Shown here: piece after piece, positions 47,885 to 56,191 of the stretch
Layout: every line of letters starts with the position of its first letter
How positions within the stretch are numbered: the first letter of the stretch is position 1
Origin: CAVWDU01 sp963753815
GTDB taxonomy: Bacteria; Pseudomonadota; Gammaproteobacteria; Pseudomonadales; Halieaceae
NCBI GenBank assembly: GCA_963753815.1
Contig: CAVWDU010000003.1
Location: 496,001 to 560,000 of the forward strand
Length of the DNA: 64,000 nt
Reading direction: 5' to 3'
Translations under genes and position numbers: made by a program
Notes under the pieces: generated by a model
Seen by the model: only the letters and a program-made list of their open reading frames with translations
Database searches by the model: none
Told to the model about the DNA's origin: nothing

Positions 47885-48712
47885 GTGCCTGAAGGCCCGG
47901 AGATAAGACGCGCAGCAGACCAGATCGCCGCAGTCCTGGTGGACGAGCCGGCACGGCGGGTGAGTTTCAGCCAGCCACCGCTCAGACACCAGGGAGCACG
48001 TTTCTCCGGGTACCGCGTGCGCGAAGTCGAAACACGCGGCAAGGCCATGCTGACCCATTTCGAGCACGGCCTGACCATCTACTCACACAACCAGCTCTAT
48101 GGCGTCTGGAAAGTCGTGCGCGCGGGAGAGCGACCCGATACCAGGCGGTCACTGCGCCTGGTCATCGAAACAGCCGACCACAGCGCGCTGTTGTACAGCG
48201 CATCCGACATCAGCGTCTGGGCGACGGAAGATCTTCACCGGCACCCTTTCCTTGCCCGGCTCGGCCCCGACATCCTCAATCCGGACCTGGTCTGGCGGGA
48301 CATCGCCGCACGGCTGGCGGAACCCGCGTTTGCCGGCCGCAAGCTCGGCGATATCATGCTGGACCAGGGCTTCGTAGCCGGACTGGGGAACTACCTGCGT
48401 TCCGAGATTCTCTTCGCCGCCTGCCTGAGCCCCGAACGGCGCCCGGGCGAGCTCAGCCGGGCCCAGCGTGGTGAGCTCGCGCGATCGATTCTCCGTCTCG
48501 GGCTCCGGAGCTACCAGACCGGCGGCATCACCAACCCGTTACGCCGGGAGCGCACTCTCAGGAAACAGGGATGCTCCTATGAGCAGCGTCGCTTTGCCGC
48601 CTTCGGACGTGAGGGCAAACCCTGCTACGCCTGTGATACACCCATCGTCCGCCGGGACCTGGGCTCGAGGCCGTTCTACCATTGCCCGACCTGCCAGGTC
48701 ACCGGGCAGTGA
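47885..48712 (+). CDS. nei: Endonuclease VIII (Nei), oxidised-base DNA glycosylase
   Basis: 275 aa Fpg/Nei family. It removes oxidised pyrimidines and cuts the strand. After the initiating GTG the chain begins PEGPEI, with the catalytic Pro and Glu. The helix-two-turn-helix segment LDQGFVAGLGNYLRSEILF is present, and the C-terminal zinc finger has its four cysteines (CYACDTP ... YHCPTC). The PEGPEI start and the YSHNQLYG region fit Nei better than Fpg. Its TGA overlaps the start of the HNH gene. Confidence 0.93.
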   Translation: MPEGPEIRRAADQIAAVLVDEPARRVSFSQPPLRHQGARFSGYRVREVETRGKAMLTHFEHGLTIYSHNQLYGVWKVVRAGERPDTRRSLRLVIETADHSALLYSASDISVWATEDLHRHPFLARLGPDILNPDLVWRDIAARLAEPAFAGRKLGDIMLDQGFVAGLGNYLRSEILFAACLSPERRPGELSRAQRGELARSILRLGLRSYQTGGITNPLRRERTLRKQGCSYEQRRFAAFGREGKPCYACDTPIVRRDLGSRPFYHCPTCQVTGQ

Positions 48713-49050
48713 TGCCCGCGCAACCCGCTGCCAGTCGCGCTGCCCGGACAGCCACCCGCCGTGGCATCATCGCGGAATGCCCGTGCTGCGGACGCCGCGC
48801 CCGCCTGACGTTCCATCACCTCATCCCGCGCAAGGTACATCGCAGGAAACGCTTCCGGAACGGCTACAGCCGGGGGCAGCTGGCGAGGGGACTCTATGTC
48901 TGCAGGCTCTGCCACGACGGCATTCACCAGCGTTTTGATGAGCTGACGCTGGCGCTGCATTACCGCGAGCCCCAGCTGTTGCTCACGGCACCAGAACTGC
49001 AGTCCCACTTCCGCTGGGCGGCGAGACAACGCGAGGATTTTGACAGCTGA
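48712..49050 (+). CDS. Small HNH-type nuclease-like protein
   Basis: 112 aa. The ATG at 48712 overlaps the nei stop by one base. A basic N-terminus is followed by a zinc-ribbon/HNH fold: CPCCG, then FHHLIPRKVH and CRLCHDGIH, i.e. four cysteines and the HH...H arrangement of HNH endonucleases. Whether it cuts DNA is unknown. The coupling to a base-excision glycosylase makes a repair or processing role possible. A reading frame from 48682 exists but is inside nei. Confidence 0.78.
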   Translation: MPAQPAASRAARTATRRGIIAECPCCGRRARLTFHHLIPRKVHRRKRFRNGYSRGQLARGLYVCRLCHDGIHQRFDELTLALHYREPQLLLTAPELQSHFRWAARQREDFDS

Positions 49051-49118
49051 GGCTTTTACAGCCCGCTATACTGAGCAGACAGCTCAAGGACTGCGTCTCA
49101 CATGAGTTCGATTCTGCG

Positions 49119-50168
49119 GTGACAGGTCGCATCGACAGTGCGCCCACCTACCAGACCTCCATCGCCGGCTGGAGTCTCGCCCTCGCGGATGCACTTACAG
49201 AGTCGGGCTTTGACGCACACGCCGTATTCGCCGACGCCGGGCTCGATCTGCAACAGGTAACCTCACCGGGTGACCGGCTACCGGTAAGCGCCGTACAGCG
49301 CGTTTGGCAATTTGCCGATAAGCACACCGATGGCAGTTTTGGCTTGCGCATGTCCGGGCATCTGAAACCGGGTTCTCTGCACGCCCTGGGGTTTGCCCTG
49401 TGGTGCAGCAGCTCCATGAAAGAATTCTTCGAGCGCTATATCCGTTATCGCTGCGTTCTCAGCCATATGCACTTCTGCGAGCTGATAGACCAGGGAGACC
49501 GCTGCATCCTGTCACTGGTGGATGAGCGCAAGATAAAGTCGGAAATCACCAATGACGCGGCGAGCAGTTTCTTCGTGCGGATGGGCCGCGAGATGGGGTT
49601 GGCGAATTTCGCACCCTGCCGCGTCTTCATTACCCGCCCGGTCGGCACCGAACGCAAGGCACTGGAGGGCTTCTTCGGGGCCGAGGTGGTTGCCCAGTCT
49701 GATGGCTACCGCATGGAGTTCGCCCGCAGCGACCTGGAATCGCCGCTCCGTTGCGCCAATCCGGCGCTCGCCAGCCTGCAGGACTCGATCGTAGAACACT
49801 ACATCGCCGACCACGAATTGATCAGCGAATACATGCTGCGAGTGCGTACGACGATACAGGACCTCCTGCTGGGGGAAGACATTTCGCTCGAACGCACAGC
49901 CGAGCGCCTGCACGTTTCGCCCAGGACCCTGCAGCGCAGGCTTGCCGATGAGGCAAGTTCGTACAATCAACTGCTCGATGACGTTCGCAAACAGCTGGCA
50001 CTGGAGTATGTCATTGCACCGAAGGCCAGTGCCACCGACATCGCCCTGCGCCTGGGCTTCAGCGACACCGGCAGTTTCGGCCGTTGTTTCAAACGCTGGA
50101 CGGGCCAGTCCTATTCCGGCTACCGCCGTTCGCGAACACGCGAAACCGCGCCGCCTACTCTTCCCTGA
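49119..50168 (+). CDS. AraC family transcriptional regulator (OruR-like)
   Basis: 349 aa from a GTG. The N-terminal ~200 residues match the arabinose-binding-like domain of the OruR/ArgR-type AraC group (SLHALGFALWCSSSMKEFFERY). The C-terminal ~100 residues hold two helix-turn-helix units (ISLERTAERLHVSPRTLQRRL, about residues 252-272, and ATDIALRLGFSDTGSFGRCFKRWTG). It would respond to a small ligand. The 3' end overlaps the convergent sulfatase gene by 14 bp, so it is a candidate regulator of the receptor-sulfatase pair. Confidence 0.93.
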   Translation: MTGRIDSAPTYQTSIAGWSLALADALTESGFDAHAVFADAGLDLQQVTSPGDRLPVSAVQRVWQFADKHTDGSFGLRMSGHLKPGSLHALGFALWCSSSMKEFFERYIRYRCVLSHMHFCELIDQGDRCILSLVDERKIKSEITNDAASSFFVRMGREMGLANFAPCRVFITRPVGTERKALEGFFGAEVVAQSDGYRMEFARSDLESPLRCANPALASLQDSIVEHYIADHELISEYMLRVRTTIQDLLLGEDISLERTAERLHVSPRTLQRRLADEASSYNQLLDDVRKQLALEYVIAPKASATDIALRLGFSDTGSFGRCFKRWTGQSYSGYRRSRTRETAPPTLP

Positions 50169-51687
50169 AGGGCGGGAGCAGGTCAGTGCGCGGTGACCAC
50201 CCCGGGCCATAGAGCTGCCGGAAGACTCCCGGGCGAACCACGGACCCCTTCGCCGTCCCGCCCTGCCACAAGTCGTAGGCCGGATCGCGGTAACGGCCGA
50301 AAAACGCCACCAGCTCCGCGTCGAGGCGATTTCGGGTCGCGCTGTACTCGGCCTCTTCCACGATATTAACGCCCTGGTCCGGGTCGCCGCGCATGTCAAA
50401 TAGCGCTGCCTCGCCGGTACCGTCCAATCGTTTCCAGTAGGCGAAGTCCGCCGTGCGCACGCCACGGGATTCTTCCTGTTCGAAAAAAACGGCGGTGCGC
50501 GACGGGGCCGCGCGCCCACGCATGAGATCGGCGAAGCTGGCGCCGGGACTGTGCTCCAGGCCCTGCTCGACCCCCAGGTAGTCCAGTAGGGTAACCGGGA
50601 TATCGTACTGCCCGATCAGCGCCTCCGAAGTAGAGCCTGCCTCGATGGGCCCGGGGTGGCGGATTATCAGGGGGATATTGAGAGCCGCCTCGTAGAGGTT
50701 GGAAGGTGAGGTCACCACCGTGTGCTGCCAGAGGCCGTGCTGGCCGTAGAAATTCCCCTGGTCGGACGTAAAAACCACCAGGGTCGACTCCGCAAGCCCT
50801 GCATCGGCAAGTGCTTGCAGCACCTTGCCCACCGCGTCGTCCACCACGGTGTTCTGGGATGCCACATTGGCCATGGTCGCCGGATCGTTGTGCATCGCTA
50901 TCGCCTCGAGGTGTTTTTTCACCAGGAACTCGGGCGTATCCTGATCGACCAGCTGCCGGGCCACGTTGGCGTTGAAGGCCACCCGCGGGAAACTCTCAAA
51001 GGGCCCGTCAACATAGCGCTGATAGTGCCTGTTCCTGGCCGGGCCAGCGTTCGACGGCGGGTTCAGGTAGGGGCCGTTGAGGTTGAGTTGCAGGTAAAAG
51101 GGTCGATCCGCGGCAACAGTTGCCAGGTATTCCACGGCCTTGTCGGCGAAGAAGTCGACCGTGTGCACGCCCTTGACCGGGTATACCCTGCCGTTCTCGA
51201 TGATCGTGTTGTTCCAGAAATCGACCGTGTGACCATCGGTAAATGTCACCCAGTGCTGAAAACCCAGCTGCGCCTCCCAGGGCTGCCCGAGATGCCACTT
51301 GCCGATCATCGCCGTCTGGTAGCCGCGGTTGGCGAGAGTCAGGGGCAGCGTCCGGAACTCCGCGATGGCAGACCAGTTGCGCGGCCACTCGTCCAGTTTC
51401 GAATCATCCAGCCAGTTGTGGACGCCGTGCTGGGAGGGCATCAACCCGGTCATCAGCGTGGCCCGGGTCGGGGAGCACATGCCATTCACTGCCATCGCAC
51501 GGGTGAACAGCATGCCCTCGTTCGCGAGCCGGTCAATGTTGGGCGTCAGTACCTCGGGGTTGCCGTAGGCCCCGAGCAGCGAGGCCGGCTGGTTGTCGGT
51601 CAGGATAAAGAGCACGTTTGGCGGCCGCGCCAGTGCGGATGCCGAGGCCAGGATCAGGACGAGGCTTTTCAGCCAGCTCAGGCGCAT
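50155..51687 (-). CDS. Exported sulfatase
   Basis: 510 aa with a signal peptide (to about residue 21). The formylglycine motif C-x-P-x-R is CSPTR at residues 71-75, followed by ATLMTG, so it is a type I sulfatase that needs a maturase. The N-terminal metal motif reads FILTDNQP, with Asn where many have a second Asp. Its start is 3 bp after the TonB-receptor stop, so the two are one operon: receptor for uptake and enzyme for removing sulfate from the substrate. The substrate (sulfated sugar, sterol or aryl sulfate) cannot be told. Confidence 0.92.
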   Translation of the reverse strand: MRLSWLKSLVLILASASALARPPNVLFILTDNQPASLLGAYGNPEVLTPNIDRLANEGMLFTRAMAVNGMCSPTRATLMTGLMPSQHGVHNWLDDSKLDEWPRNWSAIAEFRTLPLTLANRGYQTAMIGKWHLGQPWEAQLGFQHWVTFTDGHTVDFWNNTIIENGRVYPVKGVHTVDFFADKAVEYLATVAADRPFYLQLNLNGPYLNPPSNAGPARNRHYQRYVDGPFESFPRVAFNANVARQLVDQDTPEFLVKKHLEAIAMHNDPATMANVASQNTVVDDAVGKVLQALADAGLAESTLVVFTSDQGNFYGQHGLWQHTVVTSPSNLYEAALNIPLIIRHPGPIEAGSTSEALIGQYDIPVTLLDYLGVEQGLEHSPGASFADLMRGRAAPSRTAVFFEQEESRGVRTADFAYWKRLDGTGEAALFDMRGDPDQGVNIVEEAEYSATRNRLDAELVAFFGRYRDPAYDLWQGGTAKGSVVRPGVFRQLYGPGWSPRTDLLPPFREE

Positions 51688-51690
51688 GGA

Positions 51691-53925
51691 TCAGAACTCG
51701 TACCGGGCCTGGATGCCGATGGAGCGCGGCTGGTCGATCGATGCGAAATGCGCGCCGCGGAAAAACGGCACGTCGTTGACCCAGGTCGTGGTGCGTTCGT
51801 CAGTCAGGTTCTTACCCACCAGCGCCAGGCTCCACCCCGTGTAGGAAGCGAGCTGAACCCTGGCATTGAGCTTGTAGTAGGCGTCCTGGCGCGAGATAGG
51901 GTCGAGGTCCAGTGCCGAGTAGAAATCGTCACTGAAATCCACACCCAGCAACGCGGTCAGCCGCAGCTGGCTTCCCAGATCCTGAGCGTACTCGAGGTTC
52001 AGGCTGCCAGCCCATTCCGGTGAGAACTGCAGATCCCGGCCGGAAAGGTCCTGTGTGCAGCTTCCCGGGGGCAGCCCCGTCTCCGCCGCGTGATCGCTCT
52101 GCTGCTGTGCCGTACAGACGGCGCCGGGGAAACTGTCATACTCCGCATCGAGGAACGCAACAGCGCCCGTCAGCAGCCAGCGCTCACCGAGGCGCCAGCG
52201 ACCGTCGATCTCGATACCCTGGGTCACCGCTTCGGCGGCATTGTCGGTCACGAAACGCTGTCCGTTCCAGGCGGCGACCTGGAGGTCGGAGAAATCGGAG
52301 CGGAAGATCGCCGCGTTCAACTCCACGCTGCCGCCGATGCGTGTCTTCAACCCCGCTTCCCACGCCTCCACGGTCTCCTCTTCGAATGTGTTCCCGCTCT
52401 CGAAATCAAAGCCACCGGATTTGAAGCCCTCCGAATAACTCAGGTACACCATCCCGTCATCCCAGATGTCGTACTGCAGGTTGAATGACGGCGTGGTGTC
52501 CGAGTCGTCCCTTGAATCGCGAAGCTGGTAGGAAGGGAACGGCAATGCACCCGCGGTCATCTGGCTGTAGTCGATGTCTTTCTGGTCGTCTGTATACCGC
52601 AAGCCAGCCGTGAGGTGCAGGCGGTCGGAGACATGCCAGGTCACCTGCCCGAAAGCGGCGAGGCTGTCAGTATCCTGGGTGAGGTCAAACGTCTGGCGAC
52701 CGACGAACGGCGGTAACGGGAAGCCGTCGGCGATGGCCTGGGCCGTATCAAAGTCGAAATACTGAAGATGGTCGATTTCCTCCGACTGGTAGAACAGGCC
52801 CAGCACGTAATCAATGCGCTCGCCCGAGGCCTCCAGCCGAAACTCCTGTGAAAACTGACGTTGCTCCTCGGAATAGCGCTTGGCCGCGGTATCCAGGTTC
52901 GCGACCCAACTGGCGGGTATGTTGTTGTCGTACTCGTAGCCCGTATAGGCAGTGATGGATACCAGGGTTGCGAAATCCATGTCATAGCGCAACGTGGCGG
53001 TCAGGTTGGCCGCGTCGGTGTCGTCGAAATCACGGCCGAACACCGGGTTGTTGGTCGAGCGCTTGAAATCGAGCCGCTGTTCGTAATTCGGGTCCACGGA
53101 TTCGAACAGCGCCCGGAAGGGTCCGCCCTCGCGCATCTGCAACTGGCGCCCGTCCACGTCGTAGCTAGACCATTCGCCTTTGAGATCGAGACTCAGGCGC
53201 TCGGTGACGTCAAAGCTCAGCGCCAGCCTGACCAGTTGCTCCTCTATCTCGGGATCATCCTTGCCAATGGCCCGGTTATCGATGAAGCCGTCGGCGTTGC
53301 TGTACTTGAACACGGCCCGCCCCGCGATGCGGTCCGTCAATGGCCCGGACAGCATGCCGGTCACGCCGTAGGAGTCATCGCCCTCGAAATACTGCGCCTC
53401 GACAGAGCCCTCGAATTCCTGGGTCGGCTTGCGGGTAGTGATGTTGAGGGCACCCGCGATGGTGTTCTTGCCGAACAACACGCCCTGCGGCCCCTTGAGT
53501 ATCTCCACCCTCTCGATATCGAGGAACGGTGAGCGCGAGGAGCGACCGCGCCCGAAGTAGACGCCATCGATGAACGTGCCGACGGATTGCTCGAAGCCCT
53601 GGTTGGCACCAGAGCCTATGCCTCGAATCGTGACACTGTCCTGGGTCGCGTTTTCGGCGATCGTCACATTGGGCACCGACGCTGACAATTCCTCCAGCCC
53701 GGTGATTGAAAACTGGTCCAGGCGCTCACCGCTGGTCACAGATACCGATATCGGCACATCCTGCAGGCTTTGCTCACGCTTTTGTGCGGTCACGACAACT
53801 TCCTCCAGCTGACTGGTCTGCCCCACCGCCTGCCCTACGTACATGGCAAGCAGTGTTGGAACAAAGACCGTCAAACAATGGACCGGAAGTTTTCTCGAAT
53901 GGTTGCGGGGTCGACGATAGGTCAT
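51691..53925 (-). CDS. TonB-dependent outer membrane receptor
   Basis: 744 aa from the ATG at 53925, which has GGAG ten bases upstream. A signal peptide ends near GQAVGQT; the TonB box region is LEEVVVTAQKREQSLQDVPISVSV, the form common in Sphingomonad- and Halieaceae-type receptors. The plug carries VTIRGIGSGA and VEILKGPQGVLFGKN; the barrel ends in the aromatic YEF. It imports a bulky substrate with energy from TonB/ExbBD. It is the first gene of an operon with the sulfatase. The frame continues 17 codons upstream without similarity. Confidence 0.94.
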   Translation of the reverse strand: MTYRRPRNHSRKLPVHCLTVFVPTLLAMYVGQAVGQTSQLEEVVVTAQKREQSLQDVPISVSVTSGERLDQFSITGLEELSASVPNVTIAENATQDSVTIRGIGSGANQGFEQSVGTFIDGVYFGRGRSSRSPFLDIERVEILKGPQGVLFGKNTIAGALNITTRKPTQEFEGSVEAQYFEGDDSYGVTGMLSGPLTDRIAGRAVFKYSNADGFIDNRAIGKDDPEIEEQLVRLALSFDVTERLSLDLKGEWSSYDVDGRQLQMREGGPFRALFESVDPNYEQRLDFKRSTNNPVFGRDFDDTDAANLTATLRYDMDFATLVSITAYTGYEYDNNIPASWVANLDTAAKRYSEEQRQFSQEFRLEASGERIDYVLGLFYQSEEIDHLQYFDFDTAQAIADGFPLPPFVGRQTFDLTQDTDSLAAFGQVTWHVSDRLHLTAGLRYTDDQKDIDYSQMTAGALPFPSYQLRDSRDDSDTTPSFNLQYDIWDDGMVYLSYSEGFKSGGFDFESGNTFEEETVEAWEAGLKTRIGGSVELNAAIFRSDFSDLQVAAWNGQRFVTDNAAEAVTQGIEIDGRWRLGERWLLTGAVAFLDAEYDSFPGAVCTAQQQSDHAAETGLPPGSCTQDLSGRDLQFSPEWAGSLNLEYAQDLGSQLRLTALLGVDFSDDFYSALDLDPISRQDAYYKLNARVQLASYTGWSLALVGKNLTDERTTTWVNDVPFFRGAHFASIDQPRSIGIQARYEF

Positions 53926-54091
53926 GGCACGCTCCGTTATCGGGGCGCTACGACCTACTGATGGTGCCGGTCGCATGCCCCGTGTCCTGGGTTAGCCCAA
54001 ACGGTATCAAGCACAGGACGGCGCATCTCGACCGGGCGCGCCAATAACAGAGCATATCGCGCCATGCCGGCGCGAAGCAGCGGCAGGACTG

Positions 54092-54853
54092 CTAGGGTTT
54101 GCGGAACTTGAGCGTGAAGCGGTCTGTATTGCCGGTGACCGTAGCCCGGCCCACCTCATAGCGCAGCTCGTCGTCCGCCCGGTAGTGAAGGTCCGAGAAA
54201 TCGACCAGCTCGAAACCCGCCGCCTGGACTTCCTTGATGACAAGGACAGGATCGACGCGGCGCACGTTTTCATTGTCCAGCGCCTGCATGTGCCGGCGCG
54301 TGTGGTCGACGATGCCATAGATGCCACCGGATTTCAGCGCCTTGAAAACCGACGTGTTGATGTCAGCCCGGCTCTTCAAATCGAAGTTGTGGTAATTGCG
54401 GAAGGTGAGCACGAGATCGACACCGTCGATGCCCAGGTCTGTATCACTGGCGTAATAAAAACGCTCGCCCTCTTTCTTGCCCAGACTGGCGCCCTCTCCC
54501 GCCAGTTTCAGCGACTCAAACCCGGGCTTGCCAAGCAGTTGTTCCTTGACCCGGCGGGTCCCGTAGGCGGCATAAAACTCGCCTGTTTCAGCCATCACCG
54601 GGGCCAGAAGCCTGGTGTACCACCCGCCCCCCGGGAATAACTCCACTACCTTCATCGAGTCGTCGAGCCCGAAGAACTCCAGGGTCTCTATCGGCTTACG
54701 GTTTTCGTCCCGCTCTTTCTCTGCCTGTGAGCGAATGTCAGCCCCCATGGCGGTCTCGAGCTTACGGCGTTCGTCCTCGAAGTCAGCGGACGACACGGAC
54801 GCCGCGGCCAGCAGGCCGATGCTAAACAGTGCAACTCTGGTCATTACGGGCAT
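54092..54853 (-). CDS. Exported methyltransferase-like protein
   Basis: 253 aa. AGGAG lies five bases before the ATG. An N-terminal signal peptide (VALFSIGLLAAASVSSA) precedes a class I SAM-methyltransferase fold: motif I as VVELFPGGGWYTRLLAPVM (about residues 70-88), then GVDLVLTFRNYHN as the post-motif and LKSGGIYGIVDH. A SAM enzyme with a secretion signal is odd, since SAM is cytoplasmic; similar proteins are known in databases but I know of no assigned role. Confidence 0.8.
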   Translation of the reverse strand: MPVMTRVALFSIGLLAAASVSSADFEDERRKLETAMGADIRSQAEKERDENRKPIETLEFFGLDDSMKVVELFPGGGWYTRLLAPVMAETGEFYAAYGTRRVKEQLLGKPGFESLKLAGEGASLGKKEGERFYYASDTDLGIDGVDLVLTFRNYHNFDLKSRADINTSVFKALKSGGIYGIVDHTRRHMQALDNENVRRVDPVLVIKEVQAAGFELVDFSDLHYRADDELRYEVGRATVTGNTDRFTLKFRKP

Positions 54854-54900
54854 GTTCTCTCCTCAGGTGACACGGTTAAATCGGACAGCGATGGCAACAA

Positions 54901-55680
54901 TTAGCGCGGACTCTGCCCGTCGTCGATCTTTATACAGGTGCCGGTCACGCATTCAGAAGAAGGCGATACCAGGTACAACAGCGTACTATCCAGCTGCGCC
55001 GGTTGGCAGATTCTACGTCGCGGGAAGGCGTTACTGAAATCGCCCAGGCGCTCGAGCATGCCGTCCAGCATTTCCGAGGCGACGGCTCCCGGGGCGATGG
55101 CATTGACGTTGATATTGAAGCGCGCCCATTCACAGGCGAGGGCCTCGGTCATCCTCACCACGGCAAGCTTGGTGGTCGCGTACAGCGCGGCGGCGGAGTC
55201 GTGACCCACATTGAAGGCGGCGATCGAGGCAATATTGACGATACGGCCGGGGCTACCGGCATCGATGAGACGCCGGGCAATCTCACAGGAAAGAATCCAC
55301 GGGGCCTCCAGATTGGTGTCCATCACCCGGTCAAACAGCTCATCGTCGATGCGCACCGCGCGGCGGGCATCGGGGATGCCGGCATTGTTGACCAGGATAG
55401 TGACGAGACCGAGGCTGGTCTCGGCCTGCCGGACACCGGCCCGAACCTGCTCACGGTCGGTCATGTCCATGGTAATCGGCTCGCAGACACCGCCCGCGTC
55501 GCGGATCTCTCCAGCCAGCGCCTGCAGCCGTTCGCTGCGACGTCCGGTGATGGCCACCCGGGCACCGCAGGCCGCCAGGACGCGGGCGAAGCGCCGACCC
55601 AACCCCGAACTGGCACCGGTCACCAACGCGACCTCGCCTGAGAGGTCCAGCGTAAAATTCGGTGTCGGAAATTCTGTCAT
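54901..55680 (-). CDS. Short-chain dehydrogenase/reductase
   Basis: 259 aa from the ATG at 55680. Classical SDR: cofactor motif TGASSGLGRRFA (about residues 21-32), NNAGIP (about 98), catalytic Ser near IASIAAF, and Y-x-x-x-K as YATTKLA (about 160-166). It probably oxidises or reduces a hydroxy/keto group; the Arg after the glycine motif in ITGRRSERL favours NADP(H). Six further codons upstream are possible. Adjacent to the methyltransferase-like gene on the same strand; no pathway is evident. Confidence 0.9.
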   Translation of the reverse strand: MTEFPTPNFTLDLSGEVALVTGASSGLGRRFARVLAACGARVAITGRRSERLQALAGEIRDAGGVCEPITMDMTDREQVRAGVRQAETSLGLVTILVNNAGIPDARRAVRIDDELFDRVMDTNLEAPWILSCEIARRLIDAGSPGRIVNIASIAAFNVGHDSAAALYATTKLAVVRMTEALACEWARFNINVNAIAPGAVASEMLDGMLERLGDFSNAFPRRRICQPAQLDSTLLYLVSPSSECVTGTCIKIDDGQSPR

Positions 55681-55781
55681 CAACCCATCACCATGCACTG
55701 CTCGCCCGACGGCAGTATTCCACGATCACGAACCGCAATAAAGCGCCCCGTCACCGCCCGCCTGGTGGGACTCCGGTCGAC

Positions 55782-56168
55782 TCATCGCGACAGGCGCCGC
55801 AAATCCTCGCAGAGCCCAGTGCTATCACAGTACAGCAGTCCGCGCTCCGCCGCCGTTCTGGACCGCCGGGTCTCGCCGAGCGCCCCGTAAGCCCTGGCAA
55901 GGTGCAGGTACACCAGGCCATCGTCGGGAGCGATTCGCTGGGCCCGCTCCAGCAGGGCCAGCGCGCTGGCGTAATCACCCGCGGCGAGGGCGGCCTCCGC
56001 GGCCTCGAGCAAAGGGTAGTGGGCGGTCACGGCACTGTCCGGGCGGGGAGGTGCCGGTGGGCTGACCGGTGCCGGCGGTGTTTTCGTTCCCGGCGCTGGC
56101 GGCTCACGTGACGGCTGTCCGGAGCAGCCGGCCAGCACCAGCATCAATGCCGCGCAGGCCAGCCGCAT
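55782..56168 (-). CDS. LpoP-like TPR lipoprotein, probable PBP1b activator
   Basis: 128 aa from the ATG at 56168. A signal peptide with lipobox LAGC gives an outer membrane lipoprotein. A Pro-rich linker is followed by about two TPR units (YPLLEAAEAALAAGDYASALALLERA and DGLVYLHLARAYGALGETRRSRTAA types). It starts 23 bp after the mrcB stop. In Pseudomonas the PBP1b activator LpoP is a TPR lipoprotein encoded beside the PBP1b gene, so the same role is inferred here. It is shorter than that protein. Confidence 0.8.
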   Translation of the reverse strand: MRLACAALMLVLAGCSGQPSREPPAPGTKTPPAPVSPPAPPRPDSAVTAHYPLLEAAEAALAAGDYASALALLERAQRIAPDDGLVYLHLARAYGALGETRRSRTAAERGLLYCDSTGLCEDLRRLSR

Positions 56169-56191
56169 GCCCCCGGCAACCGGCCGGCCTG

